Shown in pieces: positions 19,285 through 29,825 of a stretch of DNA of 64,000 nucleotides; the first letter of the stretch is position 1; each line of letters begins with the position of its first letter. Source of the stretch: Oscillospiraceae bacterium (GTDB lineage: Bacteria; Bacillota; Clostridia; Oscillospirales; Ruminococcaceae). The stretch is taken from contig JAILIG010000133.1 in assembly GCA_024695445.1 (NCBI GenBank), forward strand, positions 1 through 64,000, in the 5' to 3' direction. The notes under the pieces were generated by a model, which was not told the DNA's origin, ran no database searches, and saw only the letters and a program-made list of their open reading frames with translations. A program made the position numbers and the translations under genes.

Positions 19285-20145
19285 ATGAATCTTCGCGCTT
19301 TTTTCCGCAGCACGAAATTCCGCGTGCTGCTCTGTGTGCTGGCGCTCCTGACCGGCGTGATGCTGTATTCGGTCAGACAGGGCGGTCAGACGGATGTGTT
19401 TTCGAGAGCGCTTCAGACCGCGACACAGCCTGTGCGGCGGTTCTCGTCGGCGATTTCGGGCAGTGTGAACCGGACGCTCGACACCTATTTCAAATCGAAG
19501 GCCTACCGCGACGAAAATGCGCGTCTGCGCGACCGCGTCGCGGAGCTGAACGGCCAGCTCATCGGCTATGACGATGCCGTGCAGGAGCGTGACGCCCTGC
19601 GCGATCAGCTGAAAATCAAGGAGCATTCGGCGGATTTCGTGCTGAGCGAGCCCTGCCGCGTGCTGATGCCCGTCACGAACGACATGACCGGCAGCTTCCG
19701 GATCGACCGGGGCGAGGCGGACGGCATTCTGCTGAACGCGCCCGTGATGGATTCGCACGGACTGGTCGGCGTGGTGACGGAGCTGGCAGCAGACAGCGCG
19801 ACCGTGACGACGATTCTGTCGCCGGAGCTCTCCGTCGGCGTGACGGTGCTGGAGACCGGCGAGGACGGCATCGTCGAGGGCAATCTGAAATATGCCGCCG
19901 ACGGTCAGACCAAGCTGATTTATCTCGACAAGAACAGCAAGGTGCGCGAGGGGAATCTCGTCATCACGGCGGGTACGACCGGCCTGTTTCCATACGGTCT
20001 GCCGGTCGGCAACATCACGGAAACCGGCATCGAGGAGAGCGGCCTGACCGCGTATGCGGCCGTGACGCCGTCCGTTGATCTGTCGTCGCTGTCGTCCGTC
20101 AGCGTCCTGCTGGACTTCAACGGAAGGGGCGTGGCCCGTCCGTGA
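19285..20145 (+). CDS. mreC: Rod shape-determining protein MreC
   Basis: Coiled coil plus beta-rich domain, GLVGVVTELAADSATVTTILSPELSVGV; precedes mreD. Confidence 0.93.
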   Translation: MNLRAFFRSTKFRVLLCVLALLTGVMLYSVRQGGQTDVFSRALQTATQPVRRFSSAISGSVNRTLDTYFKSKAYRDENARLRDRVAELNGQLIGYDDAVQERDALRDQLKIKEHSADFVLSEPCRVLMPVTNDMTGSFRIDRGEADGILLNAPVMDSHGLVGVVTELAADSATVTTILSPELSVGVTVLETGEDGIVEGNLKYAADGQTKLIYLDKNSKVREGNLVITAGTTGLFPYGLPVGNITETGIEESGLTAYAAVTPSVDLSSLSSVSVLLDFNGRGVARP

Positions 20146-20711
20146 AGATGAAGCGCAAAAGCCGCACAACCTCTGAAAAGCGCACGCGGCGGCGCAATCT
20201 GCTGAGAACCTGCATCAGCGTGCTGATTCTGCTGCTCTTTGCCGTGCCGATGTTCGGCGGCGGGGTGCAGCCGCTGCCGGTGATTCCGGCGGTCATCTGC
20301 ATCGCAATGTATGAGGAGTTCTATTTTTCCGTATTCTGCGGGGTACTGGGCGGTCTGCTGATTGACACGGCCTGTTTCAGCCCGCTCGGCTCCAATGCGA
20401 TCTATCTGGTCTGCGTGGCGGCGGCGGTCTGGCTGCTGTTCAAGGGGCTGCTGCGGCGGAGCTTTCTGCACTATATCTGCGTGACGGCTGCGGCGGTATT
20501 TCTCCGCTGCGGGCTGCTGTACTTCTTCACGCAGGTGCTGATGCAGAATGAAGGTCGTGCGGTACTGTGGACGAATGTGCTGCTGCCCTCGTCGCTGTGG
20601 ACGCTGGTCACCGCACTGCCGGTTTACTGGCTGTTTCTGCCGTGTGAACGGTTTTTGCGGGGCATTCCCGCGGGCAATGACTTCAGGCTCACCGGAAGGA
20701 CCGCGGAGTGA
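20142..20711 (+). CDS. mreD: Rod shape-determining protein MreD
   Basis: Small multi-TM protein overlapping mreC; FCGVLGGLLIDTACFSPLGSNAIYLV. Confidence 0.88.
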   Translation: MKMKRKSRTTSEKRTRRRNLLRTCISVLILLLFAVPMFGGGVQPLPVIPAVICIAMYEEFYFSVFCGVLGGLLIDTACFSPLGSNAIYLVCVAAAVWLLFKGLLRRSFLHYICVTAAAVFLRCGLLYFFTQVLMQNEGRAVLWTNVLLPSSLWTLVTALPVYWLFLPCERFLRGIPAGNDFRLTGRTAE

Positions 20712-20798
20712 GTGCGGAATCCCCGGAGGAGAACGGGACTTTACTTTTTTTGAAATCTGTGCTATACTGAAAAGAAAGTGTCCGGGAGGCATGAAACA

Positions 20799-21830
20799 AT
20801 GGAAATCTATCTGAATACCGGACATTTCTTCGCGGTGCCGTCTGCGGTGGCAGAGCATTTTCTGAAGCTGGCGAGCGGCGATCAGCTGAAGGTCCTGCTG
20901 TATGTGCTCTGTCACGCCGATGCAGTGCTGACGGCGGAGCAGATCGCCGCGCAGTGCGGCGTGCAGCCGTCCGCGGTGGAGGAGGCGCTGGCCTTCTGGC
21001 AGAGCGTCAACATCATCAGAGGCAGCGCGGAAGCAGCGCCCGCCGAGGTGCGGACTGCGGCGCCGTCTCAGGCAGCGGAACCGGTCCGCGTACCGGAGAC
21101 GGCGGCGGGGAATGAAGTATCTGTCCGGGCTGCCGTGCAGGCGACCAGTGCGTCGTGGGCACTGCGCCCCTCGGAGATTGCCGCGCGCAAGGAGCAGAAT
21201 AAGGCCGTCGCGGAGATGTTTGCAGCCGCGGAACAGCTGGCCGGCCGGCCGCTCAACCACACCGAGCTGCAAAGTCTGCTCTGGATGCACGAGTATCTCG
21301 GTCTGCAGCCCGACCTTGTGATGATGCTCGCGGCATACTGCATCGAAATCGGCTGCTTCCAGGTGCGGTACATGGAAAAAATTGCGCTGGAATGGCAGGA
21401 GCGCGGCATCCTGACGCATGAGGCGGCGCAGCAGGATATTCAGCGCATGGAAACGGCGCGGAGCTTTACCGGCCGTGTCATGCGGATCTTTGAAATGTCC
21501 AGACGCCCGACGCCGAAGCAGCAGGCGTATATCGACGGCTGGCTGCAGAAGAATTTTTCGCCGGAGATGATTCGGCTGGCATACGAAAAGACCAGAGATG
21601 CGGCGGATGACAAGCTTTCCTTCCCGTATCTCGATTCGATTTTGCAGCGCTGGGCTGCGGCGGGCATTCAGACCGTTGAGGCCGCAGAACAGGACGAGGC
21701 TGCATTTCAGGCGGCAAAGCAGAAGCGCAGGCCCGCCGCCGGTCAGGGCGGAAAGGGAAAGACCTCACGCAGAACCCAGATTTCGTCGATTGATCCGGAC
21801 GAGATCGAGAAACTGATCGGCGCATACTGA
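20799..21830 (+). CDS. DnaD-domain primosomal protein
   Basis: LNHTELQSLLWMHEYLGLQPDLVMMLAAYCIEIG; followed by DnaC-like gene. Confidence 0.85.
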   Translation: MEIYLNTGHFFAVPSAVAEHFLKLASGDQLKVLLYVLCHADAVLTAEQIAAQCGVQPSAVEEALAFWQSVNIIRGSAEAAPAEVRTAAPSQAAEPVRVPETAAGNEVSVRAAVQATSASWALRPSEIAARKEQNKAVAEMFAAAEQLAGRPLNHTELQSLLWMHEYLGLQPDLVMMLAAYCIEIGCFQVRYMEKIALEWQERGILTHEAAQQDIQRMETARSFTGRVMRIFEMSRRPTPKQQAYIDGWLQKNFSPEMIRLAYEKTRDAADDKLSFPYLDSILQRWAAAGIQTVEAAEQDEAAFQAAKQKRRPAAGQGGKGKTSRRTQISSIDPDEIEKLIGAY

Positions 21831-21857
21831 TTTCCCGAAGAAGGAGGCGGTTCGGAG

Positions 21858-22853
21858 ATGCTCAGAGAACAGATTTTTGCAGCGGCGATGAACCGCATAG
21901 AGGATCGGCGTCTGCGCGCCCAGCATGAGCAGGAGCGCCGCACGGACGAGATCATGCAGAAAATCCCGGAGGCTGTCACACTGGAGCGGCAGCTCCGCTC
22001 GGTCTGTCTGTCCGTCATGCAGATCGCGGACGGCGAAAAACGCGCCGAACGCCTCAGACAGATTCAGAAGCAGTCCGAGGACGCGAACGGCATGATGCGG
22101 AAGCTCCTTCTGGCAAACGGTTTTCCGGAGGACTATCTCGACACGCATTATTCCTGCGAAAATTGCAGCGACAGCGGCTTTGTGAACGGGGAACGCTGCG
22201 CCTGCTTGCAGCATGAGATCGCCGTGATTTCCGCCGAGCAGATGAACGCCCGTTCGCGGCTTTCGCTTTGCAGCTTTGAGAGCTTTTCCCTGCGGTATTA
22301 CGACGATCTGCCCAAAGAGGAACGCAGCGCGATGCAGCGGGTTTTCGGACGCTGCCGGCAGTATGCCGAAGAATTTGATCCCGCCGGCTCAGGCAATCTG
22401 CTGATGATCGGCGGTACCGGGCTCGGCAAGACGCATCTGTCGCTTTCGATTGCAAGCGTACTGCTGGAAAAAGGTTTTTCCGTCATTTATGATTCGGTCG
22501 GCAGCCTGCTGCATACACTGGAGCAGGAGCATTTTCATCACAGCGAAGCGTCCGGCGACACACTGGAAACACTGCTGGACTGCGATCTGCTCATTCTGGA
22601 CGACTTCGGAACGGAGTTCGATACGAGCTTTTCCCGTTCCGCGCTGTATACCGTTCTGAACAGCCGCATCAATGCCGGAAAGGCAATGATTGTCAATACG
22701 AATCTGTCGAGCAGCGAGATACAGGAAAGCTACGGCGACCGGATTCTGTCACGGCTGCTCTCATCCGAGATTCTGCTTTTTTACGGAAAGGACATCCGTC
22801 TGAAAAAGCGGCATTCCCGCGCCCACACCGGTTCCACAGGAGGTGCCACATGA
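21858..22853 (+). CDS. DnaC/IstB-like ATP-binding replication protein
   Basis: NLLMIGGTGLGKTHLSLSIA Walker A; LLILDDFGTE Walker B; zinc-ribbon-like CENCSDSGFVNGERCACL. Confidence 0.9.
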   Translation: MLREQIFAAAMNRIEDRRLRAQHEQERRTDEIMQKIPEAVTLERQLRSVCLSVMQIADGEKRAERLRQIQKQSEDANGMMRKLLLANGFPEDYLDTHYSCENCSDSGFVNGERCACLQHEIAVISAEQMNARSRLSLCSFESFSLRYYDDLPKEERSAMQRVFGRCRQYAEEFDPAGSGNLLMIGGTGLGKTHLSLSIASVLLEKGFSVIYDSVGSLLHTLEQEHFHHSEASGDTLETLLDCDLLILDDFGTEFDTSFSRSALYTVLNSRINAGKAMIVNTNLSSSEIQESYGDRILSRLLSSEILLFYGKDIRLKKRHSRAHTGSTGGAT

Positions 22854-23785
22854 ACGAAATCAACCTGTACGAGATCAATGAACACATCGAAAGCAGCCCG
22901 GAGCTGTTTGTGATCGACGCGGAGGCTGCGTATGACAAGGCACTCCGCACGCTGGCGGACGACATCTGCCGGCACGCATCCGAGAAGCCGATTACGCTGA
23001 TTTCCGGACCGTCCGGCTCCGGAAAGACGACAACGGCCTGCCGTCTGGAGCAGATTCTCGATGCAGCGGGCTTTTCGTCGCACACGCTCTCGATGGACAA
23101 TTATTACGCGGACGGTACGCGCAACAAGGACATTGTCGATCAGTTCGGCGAGCCCGATTACGAGTCGCCGCTGCGTCTGGACACAGACCTGCTGAATACG
23201 CAGCTTGCACAGCTTGCGCGCGGCGAGGAGGTCGAGCTGCCGGTCTTTGATTTCGCGGCACAAAAGCAGCTGAAATCCGGCAAAAAGCTCCGCCGCAAGC
23301 CGCACGAGCTGATTATCATGGAGGGCATTCACGCGCTGAATCCGGATGTCACCGGCTCCGCGCACGACACGACCAACCGCATTTACCTGAGTGTGCGCAC
23401 GCGCATTCTGGACAACGGCGTGCGGCTGCATCCCTCTCTGATCCGCTTTGCGAGAAGACTGCTGCGCGACAGCCGCACCCGCGGCCGGACGGCAGAGGAA
23501 TCCTGCCGGATGCTCAGCAGCATTTCGAGGGGCGAAAATCTCTACATCATGCCGTATAAGCATCTGGCGGACTATGAGCTTGACACCTTCATGAGCTACG
23601 AGCTTTCGGTCTACCGCACGCAGCTGCTTGAGACCGTGCGTGTGCTGGCTGCGGATGCACCGGCTGAAACGGGCATTCCGATTCTGGCGCAGGTGCTCGA
23701 AAATCTGGAGCCTGTGAGTGAGGAGTGGATTCCGGAGCAGTCTCTTGTGCGCGAATTCATCGGCGGCTCGCTCTTCTGCGGGTAA
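22850..23785 (+). CDS. Nucleoside (uridine) kinase-like protein
   Basis: TLISGPSGSGKTTTACRLEQIL; SMDNYYAD; IMEGIHALNP. Confidence 0.88.
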   Translation: MNEINLYEINEHIESSPELFVIDAEAAYDKALRTLADDICRHASEKPITLISGPSGSGKTTTACRLEQILDAAGFSSHTLSMDNYYADGTRNKDIVDQFGEPDYESPLRLDTDLLNTQLAQLARGEEVELPVFDFAAQKQLKSGKKLRRKPHELIIMEGIHALNPDVTGSAHDTTNRIYLSVRTRILDNGVRLHPSLIRFARRLLRDSRTRGRTAEESCRMLSSISRGENLYIMPYKHLADYELDTFMSYELSVYRTQLLETVRVLAADAPAETGIPILAQVLENLEPVSEEWIPEQSLVREFIGGSLFCG

Positions 23786-23791
23786 AGCGGC

Positions 23792-24325
23792 GTGGACGGG
23801 CAGACACCGTTTGCGGTCTGCTTTTCCGGGCACCGTCCCGAAAAGCTCCCGACGGGCAATTATCTGCACATGATGCAGAGTCTGCTGTACGCGGAAATCG
23901 AACAGGCGGTTTCTGCGGGCGCCCGGACCTTTTACACCGGTGCGGCACGCGGAGTGGACCTCTGGGCGGCGGATATCGTGCTGTATTTCCGGCGGAGCTG
24001 TCCGGACATCCGTCTGGTCTGCGCGCTTCCGTATCCGGAGCACGGCGCGGGACTCCGCGGAGAGGATCGGTATCATCTGCAGACGGTTCTGCACGCGGCA
24101 GACAGCAGAGTGACGGTTTCTCCGTCCTTTGCACGGGACTGCTACCGCCGGCGCAATGCCTGGCTTGTGGCGCACAGTCAGCGGCTGATCGCCATGGTGT
24201 CGGACATGAATTCCGGAACCGGTCAGACCATCCGGATGGCAGAGAAACGCGGACTGGATATCCGGCTGATTACCGTCGGACGCGCAGTGAACCAGCGTTC
24301 TGTGCAGAAGTATTATCAGGGTTGA
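23792..24325 (+). CDS. SLOG-superfamily DUF1273-like protein
   Basis: CFSGHRPEKLP; FYTGAARGVDLWAADIVL. Confidence 0.88.
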   Translation: MDGQTPFAVCFSGHRPEKLPTGNYLHMMQSLLYAEIEQAVSAGARTFYTGAARGVDLWAADIVLYFRRSCPDIRLVCALPYPEHGAGLRGEDRYHLQTVLHAADSRVTVSPSFARDCYRRRNAWLVAHSQRLIAMVSDMNSGTGQTIRMAEKRGLDIRLITVGRAVNQRSVQKYYQG

Positions 24326-24392
24326 AACCGTGCGGAACGGCACGGAGTTTTTGGAAAGGAGCGGCAGTTCGGAACAGAACTGCGGGAAGGGC

Positions 24393-25289
24393 ATGGCAAC
24401 TACCAGAAAACGAAAAAGCACGGGCAGCATCGCAATCCCGTTCATGGTGACATTTCTGATTGCTCTGATTGCACTCGGAGGAACCGGGTATTATTTCTAT
24501 CAGAAGCTCTCGACGAAACAGCGGGAACTGCAGCCGATCGTCGGCGCAACGGCAAGCATCTCGGATGAAGACATCAATGAGATTCTCTTTGTGCTGGATC
24601 CGGCTGACAAGGAGGCACAGCAGCCGGCTGTGATGCTGCTGCGGTTTGATCCGGTGCGAAAGCAGGAATTCTGCATCGGCATCCCGCTGACACTCAAGCT
24701 GAAAGCGGACGGCGGCGGAGAAAGTGTCGGGGAGTGCCTGGAAAAGCACGGCGTCAGCACGCTGAAGAACGACCTCTCGAAGCTGCTCGATCAGAAAATC
24801 GACCGGTATCTCCAGATGGATTCGAACGGCTTCCAGCTGATGATGTCGCTGCTGAACAATGTTTCCTACATTGTCACGATCAAGGACAAGGGCCTGCGTC
24901 CGTCCGATGTTTCCGTTGAACTGGAGGGCTCGCAGTTTGAGACACTGCTGACGAGCCGGAAGTACAGCACGGAGCGCGAGCGGAATACGGTCATCGGCTT
25001 CTCGGTCTCGGCGCTGATCAATCAGCTGGAGGGCAAGCGCATTGCGGCAAATCTGGAATCCTATTTCAGCGAGCTCATCAACGAGCCGGAGGTCAAGACG
25101 GACATCACGGGCATGGATTTCTCGAAGCACCGCCACGCGATCACCTATGTGCTGGAGCACGGAAACGGCGCACCGCGCGGGATATCGCTCGAATACGCGA
25201 ATCAGGACGACAGCAAGCTGATTCTGTCGCCGGATTTCGTCGAGACACTGAAGATCACCTTCTCGCAGAAGAGCGAGGCAGAAAGCTGA
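24393..25289 (+). CDS. Divergent LytR-CpsA-Psr (LCP)-like membrane protein
   Basis: N-terminal TM; LLRFDPVRKQEFCIGIPLTLKL...LSKLLDQKIDRYLQMDSNGFQLMMSLLNNV resembles the LCP core. Confidence 0.6.
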   Translation: MATTRKRKSTGSIAIPFMVTFLIALIALGGTGYYFYQKLSTKQRELQPIVGATASISDEDINEILFVLDPADKEAQQPAVMLLRFDPVRKQEFCIGIPLTLKLKADGGGESVGECLEKHGVSTLKNDLSKLLDQKIDRYLQMDSNGFQLMMSLLNNVSYIVTIKDKGLRPSDVSVELEGSQFETLLTSRKYSTERERNTVIGFSVSALINQLEGKRIAANLESYFSELINEPEVKTDITGMDFSKHRHAITYVLEHGNGAPRGISLEYANQDDSKLILSPDFVETLKITFSQKSEAES

Positions 25290-25296
25290 AAAAAGG

Positions 25297-25331
25297 ACGC
25301 TGTTCCCTTGAAAAGAGGGGACAGCGTTTTT
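25297..25331 (+). terminator. Intrinsic terminator
   Basis: acgctgttccc ttgaaaaga ggggacagcgt ttttg. Confidence 0.85.
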
Positions 25332-25337
25332 GCACCG

Positions 25338-25420
25338 CCGCACAGAACAAGACAAACGGGTTTCACTTTGCCGGCGGAGCGCTTTCGGTCAATGGGGGGC
25401 GGGCACAGCCCGCTCAATCA
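25338..25420 (-). repeat. Dispersed repeat family A, partial copy (head only)
   Basis: Minus strand cattgaccgaaagcgctccgccggcaaagtgaaacccgtttgtcttgttctgtgcggcgg resembles the head of copies at 16.8 and 43.7 kb. Confidence 0.5.
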
Positions 25421-25508
25421 TATAAAAATCAGCGTTTATCGGTCAGAATACCGACATCTTGTGCGGAATGTCTTGCACGGCATCCGCCTGAGATGCTATA
25501 ATAAACGC

Positions 25509-25598
25509 GATGCAGAGTTCTCCATAACTTCTGCCATCATCCTTACAAAGCAATGACGCGCGGTATGCTGTTCCAGATGCCGCGCATCATTGTTTTTT
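25509..25598 (+). ncRNA. Candidate small RNA (promoter plus terminator, no ORF)
   Basis: -35 ttgcac 25473-25478, -10 tataat 25497-25502, hairpin aatgacgcgcgg..ccgcgcatcatt then gtttttt at 25592-25598. Confidence 0.5.
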
Positions 25599-25652
25599 AT
25601 TGCAAAAACACGACATATCCCGTAAAAAAACAGACAACTATCCGAAGAAAGA

Positions 25653-25681
25653 TTGACATTAAATACCGTTTGTGCTAGAAT
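25653..25681 (+). promoter_or_regulatory. Sigma-A-type promoter
   Basis: ttgaca-17 nt-tagaat. Confidence 0.75.
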
Positions 25682-25689
25682 GGGGACAA

Positions 25690-25738
25690 GGAAAGCAATG
25701 GGGCTGTTCCGCTGAAAAAGGCGGAGCAGCCCTTTTTT
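25690..25738 (+). promoter_or_regulatory. ANTAR-type antitermination leader: hexaloop hairpin overlapping terminator
   Basis: GGAAAGC[AATGGG]GCT(G)TTCC competing with terminator GGGCTGTTCCGC..GCGGAGCAGCCC-TTTTTT. Confidence 0.7.
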
Positions 25739-25761
25739 CCGGATGTGAAAGGAGGGTTCAG

Positions 25762-26523
25762 ATGAAACTGCATATTCTGGCAGCAGATTCCGGCGAAGGC
25801 AGCGCGAGAAATCTGAAAAACCTCCTCTCTGTTCTGGAGGACACCGATTTTGCGGTCAGCAGATACACGACAAACCTCAATGAAGCGGTGAGTCTGGTGC
25901 TGAGCCGTCAGTTTGATATTCTCCTGTGCATCAACCGTGCGCCGGAATACATCGCTGCAAAGCTGCTGCGGCTGACCGGCGGCACCGAGCGCCGGATTCC
26001 CGCCATCATTCTCAGTGAGCAGGACGATTCCCAGCGGATGCGCGAATGCTTTCTGCTCGGCGCGATCGACTTCCTTTCCGAGCCGATTCCGCCGGAGGAT
26101 CTGATTTCTGCACTTTCCAGAGCCGCCTCCGTGATCCATGAGCAGCTCATTGACTCGGAATATCATGCGGCAGCGGAGGAGGCACTTTCCGTTCTGCCGC
26201 AGTCGGAGGAGCTCCGGCCGATTCTCGAAAAGCTGAGTGCCTTCCTGCAAAAAATGGAGCACCAGACCGCGACGGTCGAGCTGGCAGCGGATTATTTCAG
26301 CTTCAACCGCGACTATTTCGGGCGGTATTTCAAGAGTAAATTCGGTATGACCTTCGGCGATTTCTACAAGAGCTTTCAGATTAGCTACGCCAAGCGGCTG
26401 CTCGAAACCGGGCAGTTCAAGGTTCTGGAGGTCAGCCGGCTGCTCGGCTTTTCCACGCCCGATTATTTCACGCGGGTATTCAAAAAGCACACGGGCTCCG
26501 TGCCGTCTGCCGTCAGGAAATGA
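25762..26523 (+). CDS. Response regulator with AraC-type DNA-binding domain (receiver lacks canonical Asp)
   Basis: Receiver-like N-terminus FDILLCINRAP; C-terminal FNRDYFGRYFKSKFGMTFGDFYKSFQISYAKRLLETGQFKVLEVSRLLGFSTPDYFTRVFKKHTGSVPSAVRK. Confidence 0.88.
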   Translation: MKLHILAADSGEGSARNLKNLLSVLEDTDFAVSRYTTNLNEAVSLVLSRQFDILLCINRAPEYIAAKLLRLTGGTERRIPAIILSEQDDSQRMRECFLLGAIDFLSEPIPPEDLISALSRAASVIHEQLIDSEYHAAAEEALSVLPQSEELRPILEKLSAFLQKMEHQTATVELAADYFSFNRDYFGRYFKSKFGMTFGDFYKSFQISYAKRLLETGQFKVLEVSRLLGFSTPDYFTRVFKKHTGSVPSAVRK

Positions 26524-26857
26524 CCTGCCGGACGGCATTCTGTACGGCGTCCAGCAGCATATAGGGCACGACCGGCATCAGCAGGAGCGTGATCCCGAAA
26601 TGCCGTGCGCGGTCCAGATACCGTGCGTAGCAGTCCGGATTCAGCAGGAGAATCACCGGACATCCGCAGTTCGCGCTGCTCTGCATCAGATCGGAAATGC
26701 GCGATTTTGCGTAGATAATCAGAATCCCGTCCTGCCGTTCCGCCGCGATGCGGGACACATCGGAAACAGCGATATCTGCAAATCCGTCTTGATACAGAAT
26801 ATCGCGCAGCCGTGTTCCGACCGCTGCGGATTCCGATAAAATATGGATTGTATTCAT
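26513..26857 (-). CDS. Stand-alone receiver-like protein
   Basis: MNTIHILSESAAVGTRLRDILYQDGFADI..VSD..DGILIIYAK..VILLLN..; no output domain; promoter ttgtga-17-tataat upstream. Confidence 0.65.
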   Translation of the reverse strand: MNTIHILSESAAVGTRLRDILYQDGFADIAVSDVSRIAAERQDGILIIYAKSRISDLMQSSANCGCPVILLLNPDCYARYLDRARHFGITLLLMPVVPYMLLDAVQNAVRQVIS

Positions 26858-27019
26858 GTAAAAGCCCTCTTGTCTCATGCGTTTTCGTATCTCAATTATA
26901 CGGGAATTACAGCCGCATCACAAGGGCAAAGCAGGCAGTCCGCGGATTATTGCAGGCGGATGTCGGATATTTGCAGGGGATTGTTCGTTGACTTTCCCGC
27001 AGAAAATACGATATGATGA

Positions 27020-28420
<1,401 letters not shown>

Positions 28421-28477
28421 CAGGCTGTGTGCGGCGGAAGCGCTTCGGAACGCATGGATACATGGAGGAGAATGCAA

Positions 28478-28624
28478 ATGGATCACACGGATCTGACCGG
28501 AATTCCGTTCACCGGGTTTCCGATGAAACAGCCGGAGATGCAGATAGAAGCGCCGCCGGCAAACCCGTTCAGCGCAGCCGCGGAGGAAACGGATTTCTCC
28601 CGCGACACGCAGACATGGGACTGA
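28478..28624 (+). CDS. Small hypothetical protein (48 aa) downstream of gdhA
   Basis: RBS ggaggagaatgcaa; MDHTDLTGIPFTGFPMKQPEMQIEAPPANPFSAAAEETDFSRDTQTWD; ahead of terminator. Confidence 0.5.
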   Translation: MDHTDLTGIPFTGFPMKQPEMQIEAPPANPFSAAAEETDFSRDTQTWD

Positions 28625-28637
28625 CTGAATACAATAA

Positions 28638-28673
28638 AGATACGCCCCTTTCAAGGATGCAGGGGGCGTATCT
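28638..28673 (+). terminator. Hairpin terminator/attenuator ahead of pnt operon
   Basis: agatacgcccc..ggggcgtatct then gttgctgttt. Confidence 0.65.
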
Positions 28674-28699
28674 GTTGCTGTTTAAGAGAGGAGACTGAG

Positions 28700-29824
28700 A
28701 TGAAATCAGTTTTAGTCTGTCGGGAGACGGACCCGCGCGAAACGCGAGTCGCGCTGATTCCCGACGATATCAAAAAGCTCATCGGAATGGGCTTTTCATT
28801 CAAGGTTGTGCGCGGAGCCGGCGTGAAAAGCGGCTTTTCCGATGCCGCCTACGAAAAAGCAGGTGCTGTCCTGATTGACAGCGAATCGCAGGGCTATGAC
28901 AGCGAAATTGTCCTGCGCATTCTGAAGCCGGAGAGCGCAGCCGGTCTGCGGCCGGATACGCTGCATCTGAGCTATCTGGATCCGTTCAACGAAAAGGCAC
29001 TGCTGAAGGAATTTGCCGAAAAAGGCATCATGGCGGTCTCGCTGGAGATGATCCCGCGCACGACGCTCGCGCAGAAAATGGATGTGCAGTCCTCGCAGAC
29101 CTCGCTGGCCGGTTATGTCGCCGTGGTCAATGCGGCGGCGCGTCTGCCGAAGATTCTGCCGATGATGGTGACGCCGTCCGGCACGATCAATCCGGCGCGT
29201 GTGTTTATCATCGGTGTCGGCGTTGCGGGCTTGCAGGCGATTGCGACGGCCAAGCGTCTCGGTGCCAGAGTGGATGCGTTTGATACGCGCCCCGTGGTGG
29301 AGGAGCAGGTCAAATCGCTCGGTGCAAGCTTTGTGAAGATCGACCTCGGCGAAATGGGGCAGACCGATCAGGGCTACGCGAAGGAGCTGACGCCGGAGCA
29401 GATCAAAAAGCAGCAGGAGGCGCAGGCAAAGGTCTGCGAGCGCTCGAATATCGTCATCACGACGGCAAAGGTGTTCGGCAGAAAAGCACCGCGTCTGATC
29501 GGAAAGGATGTCATTGACCGGATGCAGCCCGGCTCGGTGATTGTCGATATGGCGGTCTCGACGGGCGGCAATGTCGAGGGCTCGAAGCTCTTTGAGGAGG
29601 TCGTGACGGAAAACGGCGTCGTGATCCTGTCCGGCGATTATCTGGAGCGTCAGGTGCCGTTTGATGCGTCGAAGATGCTTTCGGGCAACTTCACGGCATT
29701 CCTCACGCATTTTTATCACAAGGAACAGGGCGAGCTGGTTGTCAGTCTTGAGGATGAGATCATGCGCGGCTGTCTGCTGACACAGGGCGGAAAGATCATC
29801 CACGAACGGTTCCGGGAGGTTTAA
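28700..29824 (+). CDS. pntAA: NAD(P) transhydrogenase subunit alpha part 1
   Basis: LVCRETDPRETRVALIPDDIKKL; RVFIIGVGVAGLQAIATAKRLGARV. Confidence 0.96.
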   Translation: MKSVLVCRETDPRETRVALIPDDIKKLIGMGFSFKVVRGAGVKSGFSDAAYEKAGAVLIDSESQGYDSEIVLRILKPESAAGLRPDTLHLSYLDPFNEKALLKEFAEKGIMAVSLEMIPRTTLAQKMDVQSSQTSLAGYVAVVNAAARLPKILPMMVTPSGTINPARVFIIGVGVAGLQAIATAKRLGARVDAFDTRPVVEEQVKSLGASFVKIDLGEMGQTDQGYAKELTPEQIKKQQEAQAKVCERSNIVITTAKVFGRKAPRLIGKDVIDRMQPGSVIVDMAVSTGGNVEGSKLFEEVVTENGVVILSGDYLERQVPFDASKMLSGNFTAFLTHFYHKEQGELVVSLEDEIMRGCLLTQGGKIIHERFREV

Positions 29825-29825
29825 C

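Noticed and set aside
25552-25560. AATGAC loop next to the candidate sRNA terminator as an ANTAR hairpin
   Set aside because: Only a 2-bp stem is possible; insufficient.
28638-28673. Terminator ahead of pntAA as part of the same antitermination regulon
   Set aside because: No A-N-N-G-N-N hairpin with a credible stem overlaps its 5' arm; treated as a plain terminator.
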